DNA of 43,220 nucleotides from contig CALBWN010000067.1 of the NCBI GenBank assembly GCA_937974295.1, forward strand, positions 1 through 43,220, given 5' to 3'. Of the stretch, positions 8,777 through 17,029 are shown piece by piece (position 1 is the first letter of the stretch; the number at the start of each line of letters is the position of its first letter). The notes beneath the pieces were generated by a model. That model saw only the letters and a program-made list of their open reading frames with translations. It made no database searches and was not told the DNA's origin. The position numbers and the translations under genes are program-made. This DNA comes from an uncultured Candidatus Saccharibacteria bacterium. Lineage in GTDB: Bacteria > Patescibacteriota > Saccharimonadia > Saccharimonadales > Saccharimonadaceae.

Positions 8777-9337
8777 ATGTACCAACCAACTGACCTCAAA
8801 AAAGGCGTGATTGTGCAGCTCGATGGCAAGCCGTATCGGGTTGTGGACTATAATCAGAAGGTGATGGGCCGGGGTGGCTCAATTGTCAATGTGCGGCTAA
8901 AGAACTTGATCGACGGCAGCGTGCTGCCTAAGACCTTTAAGGGGCAAGACAAGATTGAGCCCGCTGAGGTATCGACGCAGAGCGTGCAGTACCTCTATAA
9001 TGATGGTGATACGTTCTATTTTATGGAACCAACTAGCTTTGAGCAGTTTGAGCTTGCTGCAGACCTTGTCGACAGCGCCAAGGACTACCTGAAGGAGGGG
9101 GATACACTAAGCTTGCAGTTCTTCGATAGTAAAGTGATCAATGTCGAGCTACCCAAGAATCTCTACCTTCAAGTCACCTACACCGAAGATGTTGTAAAAG
9201 GTGACACAACCAGCAGTGTGCTCAAAGATGCGACGCTGGAGACGGGCCTGGTAGTGAAGGTGCCAGCCTTCATTAAGACGGGCGACGTTATTTCTGTCGA
9301 TACAGCAAGCGGAGAGTACCGCGAGCGCAAGAAATAG
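8777..9337 (+). CDS. efp: Translation elongation factor P
   Basis: EF-P relieves ribosomes stalled at consecutive prolines. The 186-residue product spans all three domains: KOW-like N-domain (1-62), OB domain II and OB domain III ending SGEYRERKK. At the tip of the domain I loop the sequence is MGRGG, putting Arg at residue 32 where E. coli has the beta-lysylated Lys34 and EarP-type proteins have a rhamnosylated Arg32. The preceding residues VM differ from the usual KPG. I prefer the ATG at 8777, 6 nt after CAGGAGA, to the GTG at 8774. No modification enzyme gene is in the window. Last gene of the rpsF operon, followed by a terminator. Confidence 0.96.
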   Translation: MYQPTDLKKGVIVQLDGKPYRVVDYNQKVMGRGGSIVNVRLKNLIDGSVLPKTFKGQDKIEPAEVSTQSVQYLYNDGDTFYFMEPTSFEQFELAADLVDSAKDYLKEGDTLSLQFFDSKVINVELPKNLYLQVTYTEDVVKGDTTSSVLKDATLETGLVVKVPAFIKTGDVISVDTASGEYRERKK

Positions 9338-9418
9338 TGCCCTGAGAGCTCGTGAGAGCCGCTCTCGTCGTGTTGACGCGCAAAAGTGAGAATTAGTAGG
9401 GGCACGTAGGGATAGCAC

Positions 9419-9448
9419 AAATACACCGCAAAAAGCGGTGTATTTTTT
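9419..9448 (+). terminator. Terminator after efp
   Basis: AATACACCGC and GCGGTGTATT form a perfect stem around five A residues, followed by a T run. Confidence 0.85.
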
Positions 9449-9449
9449 G

Positions 9450-11100
9450 TGCCGTGTGATGCTCAGGCTGGAGCATCCTAGAGATGTGATAAAAACAACG
9501 TAGAGTAGCAACGATTTTTGGCCAATTTTGAGCGTGAGCTTGCAGACACTCTGTGTTTTTGCTGAGTAATAGGGGAAGAAAGAGGACGTAAATGATGTTG
9601 TAATAAATAGCACATAAGGTTCGCTGTCAAGCTCGATAGGATTAAGCTATTATTGTATAGAATGCAACAAAGCTTTCTGTGACGAGGGTAATGCCAAAAT
9701 ATACAAGGTATTGTAAAAAAGACAGAATCGAAACAGAGAATACCGGGCGAACGTTCGAAGAATGAGCGTAGTAGGAAAAACAGCGATGAGGCAAAACGAT
9801 GATATGTGCACAACATAAAGGTGTAGCTATCGTGATGTACAAACAACACCACGATAGCTAGAAGGGTATAGTGAGCATAACAACGATGTGATATGCTCAA
9901 CGATCGTTTCGTGCGGCATGGAGCACGCACACGTATGCTTACACCCAGGATAAACACAGCAACCATAAGCATAAATGAACAAATTTCCGTTACAGATGCG
10001 CATTTACCTTTAGCAATATAATAACGCTTATGACAATAGGGCATAATATAAAACGTATCAAAGTAAACATAAGTACTTTAAAAATAATGAACACAATTTT
10101 TTGTTGTGTTGTTGCGAAGCTACGTGCTTGGCTTGAGTGCACTTGCGCGAAAGAATACTGTTAGCAACATGATGCGTGGAGCTGTTACTGCGAGATAAAA
10201 AATGTGATCATTGTGCGACGCGTCTATTCTTTGGGTTTGGATATTTTTGCTTTTTGCTTTTTTGTGCACGTTTGTTGTGGCTGGCTGGAGAGTGTTTCAT
10301 TTTTGATTTTTGCATGCCGGGCAAATTATAGCGAGGCGATATATTACTGCGAAGTATAGACTGCGCGGATGAGCGGCTGATGATAAAAATAATCATCGTT
10401 TATAGATTTGTGCAAAAATGAATTGCTTGTTATTGCGGCTAGAATTACTTACAGATAGCCCGTGTAAATTTTGCAAAACGTGTATAAGCGCAAAATATTG
10501 CGTGATACATCTTGGCTTATCTATGTGCTGTGAAGCTGCGAAATATACCATGTGGCATACACAAAATACTCATCCTTGGCTTGCAAAAATGTGATGCTGT
10601 CAAAAATCAAATTTTTGTTCAGGCGAGTGGGTTTGCTATGCGAAGCATCTGCTGCAGTGGCGGCGTGTTTTTCTGTGCGTGGTGCTTGTGTGGCAAGATA
10701 AATGTGTAGTTCGTTGGTGATGCGGCACAGCCATATGAGCAAGATATTTTGCTATCACGATGTCCACTCAATTTTTGTTATATATACTATATGTCTGGCT
10801 GAGCTGTCTTGTGTCTTGAATATCCTGATCGCTTTCGGTAACGTGTGCGAATGAAGAATAGCATACTGCAGTGCGCGATAGTTTGAGTAAGTTGTTGGTA
10901 TAAAGCTGCAGTAGCACGCAAAGAAAAAGCGGATTTTTTCTATCATCAAAATTTGAGAAATGAAAGAAGCAAGCGGCATATCCACGCGCAGTAATATCAT
11001 CCAATCTTATCATTATCATGCTCTATAGCCTCATGCATCGTGTAAAAATGCAGCAGGCCTATTAGCTTCACACCAACTAACTATCTATCCACTCGTGCAG
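9450..11100 (+). other. Second AT-rich spacer without a credible gene
   Basis: About 1.65 kb like 4724-7534: G exceeds C on the plus strand (for example 17 to 8 at 9481-9540) and open frames carry no recognisable domain. The longest, 188 codons on the minus strand (9478-10044), is a Cys/His/Ser/Leu-rich string with no conserved motif. Words such as ATGCGAAGCAT and GTGCAAAAATG also occur in the first spacer. One perfect inverted repeat is listed separately. Confidence 0.55.
9824..9860 (+). repeat. Perfect 11-bp inverted repeat
   Basis: TAGCTATCGTG (9824-9834) and CACGATAGCTA (9850-9860) with a 15-nt loop. No T tract follows, so it is not a classical terminator. Confidence 0.75.
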
Positions 11101-11106
11101 TATAAT
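11101..11106 (+). promoter_or_regulatory. -10 box of tlyA
   Basis: TATAAT ends 6 nt before the ATG at 11113, implying transcription begins at the start codon. Confidence 0.6.
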
Positions 11107-11112
11107 AAGGAC

Positions 11113-11841
11113 ATGCAAAAACAACGACTAGACAAAGCAATGGTGGCGCGTGGCCACGCAGCAACACGCTCGGCGGCCGAGAATTGGATTCGCCTTGGCA
11201 AGGTATTGGTGGATGGTGCGGTGGCGCACAAACCGGGGATGTTTGTGGATGAGTCGACGCAGATAAAGCTGGTGGCGCACGAGCGCTATGTGTCGCGGGC
11301 GGGGCTTAAATTGGCCAGCGTAGCGCAGCGGCTCAATATTTCATTTGATAATACTATCGTGCTTGATGTTGGTAGCAGCACTGGCGGCTTTACTGACTAT
11401 GCATTGCAACATGGTGCGCGCATGGTGTATGCGGTGGACGTGGGGACGGAGCAGCTCCACCCCAGCCTGCGTGGTGACCCGCGCATTGAGCTGCATGAAA
11501 AAACCGACATTCGCAATTTTGTGCCAGCCACTACACCAGACATTATTGTCATTGATGTATCGTTCATTAGTCTGCGCAAAATTCTACCACACTTAGTGCG
11601 TATCAGCAGTCCGCATACCAGTATCATCGCAATGGTTAAGCCGCAGTTTGAGGCGCAGCGCGCGCAGCTTACACGCGGTGGCATCGTTAAAAATGACAGC
11701 GTGCGCCGTGCTATCCTGCGCGACTTCGAGCAGTGGGTGCGCACCCAGTGTGTAATTGTCGACAAAGCCGATAGTAGCGTGAAGGGAGCGCATGGCAATC
11801 AAGAGCGGTTTTACCGATTGCAAAAAAGCGCAAAGCGCTAA
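11113..11841 (+). CDS. tlyA: TlyA-family rRNA 2'-O-methyltransferase
   Basis: TlyA proteins methylate ribose 2'-OH groups of 16S/23S rRNA and have also been called haemolysins. The 242-residue product has an N-terminal S4 RNA-binding domain (residues 1-60, QRLDKAMVARGHAATRSAA) and an FtsJ/RrmJ-like SAM domain with LDVGSSTGGFTDYAL (84-98). The KDKE-type catalytic residues are visible in SRAGLKL (K66), IDVSFISLRKIL, MVKPQFE and GNQERF. I start at the ATG at 11113, not the in-frame GTG at 11095, because the latter lies upstream of the TATAAT box. It stands alone after the second spacer. Confidence 0.94.
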   Translation: MQKQRLDKAMVARGHAATRSAAENWIRLGKVLVDGAVAHKPGMFVDESTQIKLVAHERYVSRAGLKLASVAQRLNISFDNTIVLDVGSSTGGFTDYALQHGARMVYAVDVGTEQLHPSLRGDPRIELHEKTDIRNFVPATTPDIIVIDVSFISLRKILPHLVRISSPHTSIIAMVKPQFEAQRAQLTRGGIVKNDSVRRAILRDFEQWVRTQCVIVDKADSSVKGAHGNQERFYRLQKSAKR

Positions 11842-11850
11842 CGTCTCATT

Positions 11851-11889
11851 GAGAGCAAGCATCCTTGGTAAGCTTCTCTTGCTGCTCTC
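11851..11889 (+). terminator. Hairpin just after tlyA, possible terminator
   Basis: GAGAGCAAGCA pairs with TGCTGCTCTC with one bulged A and an 18-nt loop, 10 nt after the tlyA stop. There is no T run, so termination is uncertain. Confidence 0.4.
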
Positions 11890-12016
11890 TCCAGCAAAGC
11901 AACATAAAGGCTGGCTACCTCCGGCCACACTCTTAGATTGATAAAAACCAGTTTCGCACTCCAACGAATGAAGCGGTGAGGACAGTGAATGCTTCGAATG
12001 GATACGATCTAGGCTT

Positions 12017-12049
12017 TATATACCGCCTGTTGGCGTGAATCGGTATATA
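12017..12049 (+). repeat. Perfect 9-bp inverted repeat
   Basis: TATATACCG and CGGTATATA around a 15-nt loop. The right arm runs into TATATAAT, so it could overlap a promoter, but no gene follows on the plus strand. Confidence 0.6.
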
Positions 12050-12173
12050 TAATAGACAAATACCTTGCATACTGCTTCGTATCGCACTCAATAGTTACTT
12101 ATGTGAGATTCTGAAAAAGCAGAGAATAGGATAGTGCGAATAATATAGTAAATATAAATCCAAGTAATACCCA

Positions 12174-12806
12174 TCACAGTACAACACATAGCGCCATCAC
12201 CACCGTCGGCCCATTGATGAGTATGCTGGCAATGGCATGTGCCGTCATTGGTACGTACACATTGCGCGTCATACTATATGCCAAGCTAAATGGTAGAGCC
12301 CACACCATACCTAGCAGCACACCCCACGGTGCGACGAAGTGCTCTGCTGCAAACAACATAGCACTCGGTAGGGTGGTGCAGATGATCGCTGTGCGATTGG
12401 CCAGGCAGATCATCTGCTTGCGAAAAATTGTTTCCTCTACAATGGCGGGGAGAACGATGGTTGAGAGCGCAAAAAGTAGCAATTCGCCTGCCGTCTTGAC
12501 TGGCATTGTAATGGCACCTGTGGTGAGGTGAGGAAAGGCTTGCTCGAGCACGCTTGTCACACCAAATGCTCCTGCTGCGCAAACCAGAGTGATTATTACT
12601 TGCTGCCAAAAGTGCCACCCACCAGCGAGCGCACGATACCACTGGTGCATACTCGCACTTTTTGTCGCGATGATGTAGCCAAGCAGCGCCACGAAAAATG
12701 CTGTATTACTATAAACATATAGGTGCCGTGGCAGGACAAAACATGAGACGATGAAAACAACCTCGAGTATGACCGGTATGGCAATGCGCCGCATATAATG
12801 ATACAT
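12174..12806 (-). CDS. CPBP-family intramembrane metalloprotease
   Basis: CPBP (CAAX/bacteriocin-processing, Abi) proteins are multi-span membrane proteases. The 210-residue product has about six hydrophobic segments and the family motifs: EETIFRK with E124, E125 and R129, then FAAEH with H156, and a third histidine H190 in PMTAHAIAS. The usual Asn four residues after this His is Ser here, although Asn198 is close. Substrate and role are unknown; in other bacteria relatives process prenylated proteins, bacteriocins or signalling proteins. A TACACT box ends 8 nt before the ATG; GGTGG overlaps that gap and could act as a weak ribosome site. Transcribed away from ychF's terminator on the same strand. 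Confidence 0.88.
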   Translation of the reverse strand: MYHYMRRIAIPVILEVVFIVSCFVLPRHLYVYSNTAFFVALLGYIIATKSASMHQWYRALAGGWHFWQQVIITLVCAAGAFGVTSVLEQAFPHLTTGAITMPVKTAGELLLFALSTIVLPAIVEETIFRKQMICLANRTAIICTTLPSAMLFAAEHFVAPWGVLLGMVWALPFSLAYSMTRNVYVPMTAHAIASILINGPTVVMALCVVL

Positions 12807-12814
12807 ATACCACC

Positions 12815-12820
12815 AGTGTA
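12815..12820 (-). promoter_or_regulatory. -10 box of the CPBP gene
   Basis: The minus strand reads TACACT, ending 8 nt before the start codon at 12806. Confidence 0.45.
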
Positions 12821-12861
12821 CTCTTTGCTATACCTTCTGAGAAGATTATAGTAATAGTCCA

Positions 12862-12895
12862 TGCAAAAAACTCGCCATAAACTCATGGCGAGTTT
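12862..12895 (-). terminator. Terminator after ychF
   Basis: On the minus strand AAACTCGCCAT and ATGGCGAGTTT form a perfect 11-bp stem with a 6-nt loop, followed by a T run. It lies 21 nt after the ychF stop. Confidence 0.88.
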
Positions 12896-12916
12896 GCTCA
12901 TGTTTCCTAGCTAGGA

Positions 12917-13999
12917 TCACTTACTTACATTAAATCGAAATTCTACCACATCGCCTGGCTGCATGACATAGGCTTTGCCCTCGGTGCGGATCTTGCCGGC
13001 TTCGCGCGCTTTGGCCTCGGATCCTGCTGCCACGAGGTCGTCATAATCCACCACCTGCGCCGCAATGAAGCCCCGCTCGAAGTCGGTGTGGATGACCCCG
13101 GCCGCTTGTGGTGCCGTCCAGCCTTGGTGGATCGTCCAGGCGTGCACTTCCTTGGGTCCAGCGGTGAGATAGCTCTGTAGGCCAAGCGTATCGTACGCCG
13201 CCCGGATCAATTGTGTCAGGCCAGCCTCGGGCACATCATAGCTCGCCAGTAGCTCCAGCGCATCCTTCGCGTCCAGCCCCTTGAGCTCATCCTCCAGCGT
13301 GGCACAGATGAAGAGCGCCGTGCTGCCATGAGCCAGTGCCGCTAAGCGAGCTTTGGCTTCGGCATTGGCCAGGGTTGCTTCGTCGACATTAAAGACGTAG
13401 ATGACTGGCTTGGCGGTGAGGAGGTGGAGGTCGGCGATTGCCTCATGAATAATATTTTTGTTCAGATGAACAGGGGTACCAGCAGCAAGGTCGTCACGCA
13501 ACTGCTGTAAGTACTCAAGTGTACTGCGCGCCTTGGGGTTGGCCTTGGCTTCTTTGGTGAGGCGGGCGAGGCGAGTCTCGATAGTCTGGATGTCTGCCAG
13601 CATGAGCTCGGTGTTGATGATGTCGATATCGCGCTGCGGGTCGATGGTGGTATCGACATGAACGATGTCGTCATTTGCAAAGGCACGGACGATGTGGACG
13701 ATCGCATCGCACTGGCGAATATGAGCGAGGAACTTATTGCCCAGGCCTTCGCCACTGGCAGCACCAGCCACTAGCCCGGCGATATCGACAAAGGTCACCG
13801 TGGCCGGCACGACCTTCTCGGCATGGTACATATCAGCTAGTACGCTCAGGCGCTCATCGGGCACAGGCACGATGCCAGTGTTGGGCTCGATGGTAGCAAA
13901 GGGGTAATTGGCTGCCAAAATATCATTGTTGGTGAGGGCGTTAAAAAGGGTCGACTTGCCGACATTGGGCAGGCCAACGATACCAATAGATAGACTCAT
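12917..13999 (-). CDS. ychF: Ribosome-binding ATPase YchF
   Basis: YchF (OLA1/Obg superfamily) binds the ribosome and hydrolyses ATP rather than GTP. The 360-residue product has the P-loop GLPNVGKST (residues 9-17), the switch II DIAGLVAGAASGEGLGNKFL, and the C-terminal TGS domain ending GKAYVMQPGDVVEFRFNV. The base-specificity motif, usually NMDE, is NVDE (in VIYVFNVDEATL), still the non-GTPase form. Length matches the family (363 aa in E. coli). The -10 box TATACT ends 6 nt before the ATG, so the message looks leaderless. It is a single-gene unit with its own terminator. Confidence 0.97.
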   Translation of the reverse strand: MSLSIGIVGLPNVGKSTLFNALTNNDILAANYPFATIEPNTGIVPVPDERLSVLADMYHAEKVVPATVTFVDIAGLVAGAASGEGLGNKFLAHIRQCDAIVHIVRAFANDDIVHVDTTIDPQRDIDIINTELMLADIQTIETRLARLTKEAKANPKARSTLEYLQQLRDDLAAGTPVHLNKNIIHEAIADLHLLTAKPVIYVFNVDEATLANAEAKARLAALAHGSTALFICATLEDELKGLDAKDALELLASYDVPEAGLTQLIRAAYDTLGLQSYLTAGPKEVHAWTIHQGWTAPQAAGVIHTDFERGFIAAQVVDYDDLVAAGSEAKAREAGKIRTEGKAYVMQPGDVVEFRFNVSK

Positions 14000-14005
14000 A
14001 TATAT

Positions 14006-14014
14006 AGTATAGCA
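14006..14014 (-). promoter_or_regulatory. Extended -10 promoter of ychF
   Basis: The minus strand reads TGCTATACT, then ATATAT, then the ATG: a 6-nt gap with no ribosome site. Confidence 0.6.
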
Positions 14015-14119
14015 GCGCGAAGGGGAAATCGGCAGGAGAGAAGAGGAAAATGTGAGGAATGTGAGTGTGTTGTGGTGTATATAAATTATAGTAAAAGGTT
14101 ATTTTGTTTCATTGTTATA

Positions 14120-14200
14120 CCAAAAATACTTCGATCTAGAATATATCGCAGAGCTTTTCTTGTGTACTTGGCCGCTGGCCTCCAGATATTTTCTTGTGTA
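14120..14200 (-). repeat. Family 2 repeat, diverged copy
   Basis: On the minus strand ACAAGAAAATATCTGGAGG continues CCAG, matching the copies at 29686 and 36977. Further in it shares GAAAAGCTCT with the 29686 copy. The closing half (GATATATTCTAGATCGAAGTA) is a decayed form of ATCTGGCCGGAATATTTTCG. It sits between ychF's promoter and the family 1 copy at 14251. An 8-bp inverted repeat (GATAGGCT 14203-14210 / AGCCTATC 14239-14246) lies between the two elements. Confidence 0.6.
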
Positions 14201-14250
14201 GTGATAGGCTATGGTTGGCTCTAGGAGCTAAATTTTAAAGCCTATCTCTG

Positions 14251-14403
14251 CGCTAGCTCTACCTCCCCATCACTTCATCCGATGGAGTGTGAAAACTCGT
14301 TGTAATAACGATTTTTCAGCCCTGACGTCAAGAGGTCGATGTCTGGGAGACATCGACCCTTATAGTGTTCCATCGGAGGGAGCGTGGGGAGGTAGAGTGT
14401 GAG
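14251..14403 (+). repeat. Family 1 structured repeat, copy A
   Basis: Begins CGCTAGCTCTACC and ends GGTAGAGTGTGAG. The closing stem CTCTACCTCCCCA / TGGGGAGGTAGAG (13 bp, perfect) is followed by TCCGATGGA / TCCATCGGA (9 bp). Inside are hairpin 1 (AAAACTCGTT, loop GTAAT, AACGATTTTT; one mismatch) and hairpin 2 (GGTCGATGTC, loop TGGGA, GACATCGACC; perfect). The four-stem layout is shared with the copies at 24712, 26821, 28759 and 38185. It lies between the divergent ychF and 14517 genes. Confidence 0.9.
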
Positions 14404-14500
14404 ATAATTATAGATGTTGCAATTCGGGCACACTCTACTTACTTATTTACAACCATCTGGCGTTCGTCGTCTTGAACACAGTGCACAATTGCCCCAACTT

Positions 14501-14509
14501 TGCTATAAT
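14501..14509 (+). promoter_or_regulatory. Extended -10 promoter of the surface-protein gene
   Basis: TGCTATAAT ends 7 nt before the ATG at 14517. No convincing -35 or ribosome site. Confidence 0.6.
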
Positions 14510-14516
14510 CATAAGC

Positions 14517-16931
14517 ATGACATTTGTACACTTTTGCCGCCAATCACTGGTGCGTACTGGCCTGCTGGGGCTACTGTGCGCTGTGGGGGTGAGTGCGGCG
14601 CTGGGCGGGCTGGTGGCAGCTCGGCCTAACAATGAGGTAGAGGCGAAGCTGCCCGAGCTCTGCCGCAGTGGTAGCCCCTGTGCAGTAGTGTGGTTTTCGC
14701 AGCCTGGCGAGCGGAATTATTATAAGTCGGGTATCTCGATCGACCACAATCAGACAGGCCTCGTCGATATTGTCATTCGTGGCTCGGGTTACTCGGGTAA
14801 CCGCTCAGGGCCCTTCGACATTAGCTCGATGCACCTCGACCGCAACATGAACTGGAATTACAACCGCAATAGCCGCATCAAGAACGTCCAGTCGAGCGTG
14901 ATGTACCGTGGGCGCGTCAGTGGCCAAAACCAATACACCAGCCAGGGGGGCGAAGTGCGGGCGCAACTCGACATTGGCCAGTTCGATATCCCGGTGGGGC
15001 AGTCGCGTACGGTGGGGATTGGCCTGTATAGCTGTATCTCGACCGATGGCGGGCGCACCCTGGCTGCTAGTGAGAATATTGCCTGTGGTACGAGTGATGT
15101 GAAGGTGACGATCACGCGGCGCATCCCACCTTGGACGATCAACGGCCAAAGCTATGTGGGCAAGCAGTGGCCTGGCACGCAAAATATGCAAAAATCCGTC
15201 CGAGCCTTCCCGGGTGAGCAAATCTACTGGGCGCACGACCTGCGCAACAACGGCCCCAACAGCGCAACCGTGTCGGTGGGGATGGATGGCACCGGCTTTG
15301 CTAATAATTACAGTGGTGGGCATAGCCTGGCGCGCAATGTGACAGGCCGGCCTAGGCAGCTCTTTTATACGGTGTATCCAAGCGGCGGCACGACTGACCG
15401 CTTCACGAGTTATCGCATCCAAACGAGCGACGTTGGCCGTACACTCTGCCAACGGATATCGTGGTCACCTGGCATTGCTGGTGACCCAGCGTGGCGGCGC
15501 AGCGACCCGGCGTGTGCTAGTGTGCACTCAGACTTCGAGCTCTATCCATCGGCCACGATTGACGGCAAGAAGCTTGCCACGCTGGAGGGTGGGAATATTG
15601 CGCCTAGCCGGATTGACGAATCCATCCACAACACTGGTGCAAGCCTCGACAAAGACCGGAGCGAGAGCGAAGCCGCGGCCTACCAGTTTATCGTGCGAGG
15701 GCAGCACCGCCAGCAGTTCCTTGGCAGCTTGAGCAGTATCTTTGACCGTGGGGCGGCAGTGGGCTACCCCTATGCTCTGGGTAGCTACAGTGGCAGTGAC
15801 ACAGCGTGCACCTGGCTGCGCGGCAAGCAGCCGATCGATTGCACCAACGAGCCCACCTTTCGTGAGAACAAAAAATATCTTGAGAGCCACACGCGCCTGA
15901 ATGACACCAAAGATATCAACGCGGCCGATGCCAAGGTGGGGGATATGATCTGCCGCATCGTTGCTATCAAAGATTATAACTATAAACATACCGACGGCAA
16001 TGAGCGTCGTATTTCCTCGCCCGCCTGCGTAACGGTGACGAAGCTACCATGGGTGCAGATCTGGGGTGGCGACTTGCGCGTCGGCAACGGCATTGGCGCG
16101 GCGAGTGGTAATGGCGATGCACAGATCGTTACCCTCAAGACGACCAAAGATGGCAATATGTATGGCAGCTGGGCCGAGTATGGCATGATGGCGCCGCAAA
16201 ATGGCGGCAAAATCCTCTCTGCCACTGGTGGTGTGCTGTCTGGCCGGCGAGGGTATGGTGGTGATTATGACCGCTCCAAGGATAGCCTTGCCTTTGCCAA
16301 CACCACCACGCCAGCTGGTCGCTGGGCACCGCCGAGCAATGTGAAGGTGCCGAGCTTTGGCCGGGGCGCGGCGGCTGGTACGTCTATCGACGTGGGGAGC
16401 TTTGCCGGCCACAACGTGCGCACCGTCAACGGTGATGCCACCATCCACGGTACACTACCCGGCAGCAGCACACTGGTAGTGGAGGCAGGCGGCACAGTGA
16501 CGATCGATGGCGACCTCAAGTACGGCGCTACCACTGTTGATGACGCCACCAAACTTTCACAGCTCGTCATCAAGGCCAAGAATATCGTTGTTCGGCATAA
16601 TGTCAAAGAGGTCAATGCCTGGCTGATTGCCCAGCCAACTGGTGGCAGTGGGGGAGTCATCTCCACCTGCGACGAGATCCGACACGTTGGCGCGTACTTC
16701 AATGGGCTCACCGCCGAGACCTGTAAAGAAAAGCTCACCATCAACGGCACCATCATGGCACGCCAGCTCCAGCTGCGCCGCACCTTTGGCGCTGAGAAGG
16801 ATAACCTCGCCGAAGCTGCTGAGGTACTCAACCAACGTGCCGATGTCTTTATGTGGGGCTCGCGTTACAACAAAAACAACGACCTGCCCATCACCACCGC
16901 CACCACAACAGAAGCCGCACCACGGTTTTAG
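14517..16931 (+). CDS. Large secreted surface protein, 804 aa
   Basis: I do not recognise a named family. A positively charged N-terminus followed by GLLGLLCAVGVSAALGGLVA (about residues 15-34) is a signal peptide or anchor. The rest is Gly/Ser/Asn-rich and predicted extracellular. Cysteines recur in short-spaced pairs (CRSGSPC; CISTDGG...IAC; CTWLRGKQPIDC), suggesting disulphides. The middle part (WAHDLRNNGPNSATVSV, DVGRTLCQRISW) resembles the Ig-like DUF11-type repeats of cell-wall proteins. The C-terminal third has beta-rich segments (HNVRTVNGDATIHGTLPG, VVEAGGTVTIDGDLKYG) like a right-handed beta-helix. I start at the ATG 7 nt after TATAAT; an in-frame ATG 45 nt earlier lies upstream of that box. 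Possibly an adhesin; that is inference. Confidence 0.85.
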   Translation: MTFVHFCRQSLVRTGLLGLLCAVGVSAALGGLVAARPNNEVEAKLPELCRSGSPCAVVWFSQPGERNYYKSGISIDHNQTGLVDIVIRGSGYSGNRSGPFDISSMHLDRNMNWNYNRNSRIKNVQSSVMYRGRVSGQNQYTSQGGEVRAQLDIGQFDIPVGQSRTVGIGLYSCISTDGGRTLAASENIACGTSDVKVTITRRIPPWTINGQSYVGKQWPGTQNMQKSVRAFPGEQIYWAHDLRNNGPNSATVSVGMDGTGFANNYSGGHSLARNVTGRPRQLFYTVYPSGGTTDRFTSYRIQTSDVGRTLCQRISWSPGIAGDPAWRRSDPACASVHSDFELYPSATIDGKKLATLEGGNIAPSRIDESIHNTGASLDKDRSESEAAAYQFIVRGQHRQQFLGSLSSIFDRGAAVGYPYALGSYSGSDTACTWLRGKQPIDCTNEPTFRENKKYLESHTRLNDTKDINAADAKVGDMICRIVAIKDYNYKHTDGNERRISSPACVTVTKLPWVQIWGGDLRVGNGIGAASGNGDAQIVTLKTTKDGNMYGSWAEYGMMAPQNGGKILSATGGVLSGRRGYGGDYDRSKDSLAFANTTTPAGRWAPPSNVKVPSFGRGAAAGTSIDVGSFAGHNVRTVNGDATIHGTLPGSSTLVVEAGGTVTIDGDLKYGATTVDDATKLSQLVIKAKNIVVRHNVKEVNAWLIAQPTGGSGGVISTCDEIRHVGAYFNGLTAETCKEKLTINGTIMARQLQLRRTFGAEKDNLAEAAEVLNQRADVFMWGSRYNKNNDLPITTATTTEAAPRF

Positions 16932-16956
16932 CTATGATGATTAGCTACAGGCCACA

Positions 16957-16990
16957 AAAAAAGGAGCAGGCTAGGAGCCGCCCCTTTATT
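16957..16990. terminator. Bidirectional terminator between converging genes
   Basis: AAAGGAGCAGGCT pairs with AGCCGCCCCTTT around AGG (one mismatch, one bulge). It is followed by TTATTG on the plus strand and by seven T on the minus strand, serving the 14517 gene and the converging 17030 gene. Confidence 0.75.
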
Positions 16991-17029
16991 GCAGTAGAAG
17001 ATACCAGACTCAATATAGCAAAGCGTGAG

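Larger units (their letters stand above)
11842..12173 (+). other. Intergenic region between converging tlyA and CPBP genes
   Basis: No gene seen. It holds two hairpins, listed separately (11851-11889 and 12017-12049), and otherwise AT-rich sequence. Confidence 0.5.

Noticed and set aside
9478..10044. 188-codon open frame on the minus strand
   Set aside because: Composition is Cys/His/Ser/Leu-rich without any conserved motif. It lies in a C-poor spacer where low G on the minus strand removes TAG and TGA, so long chance frames are expected.
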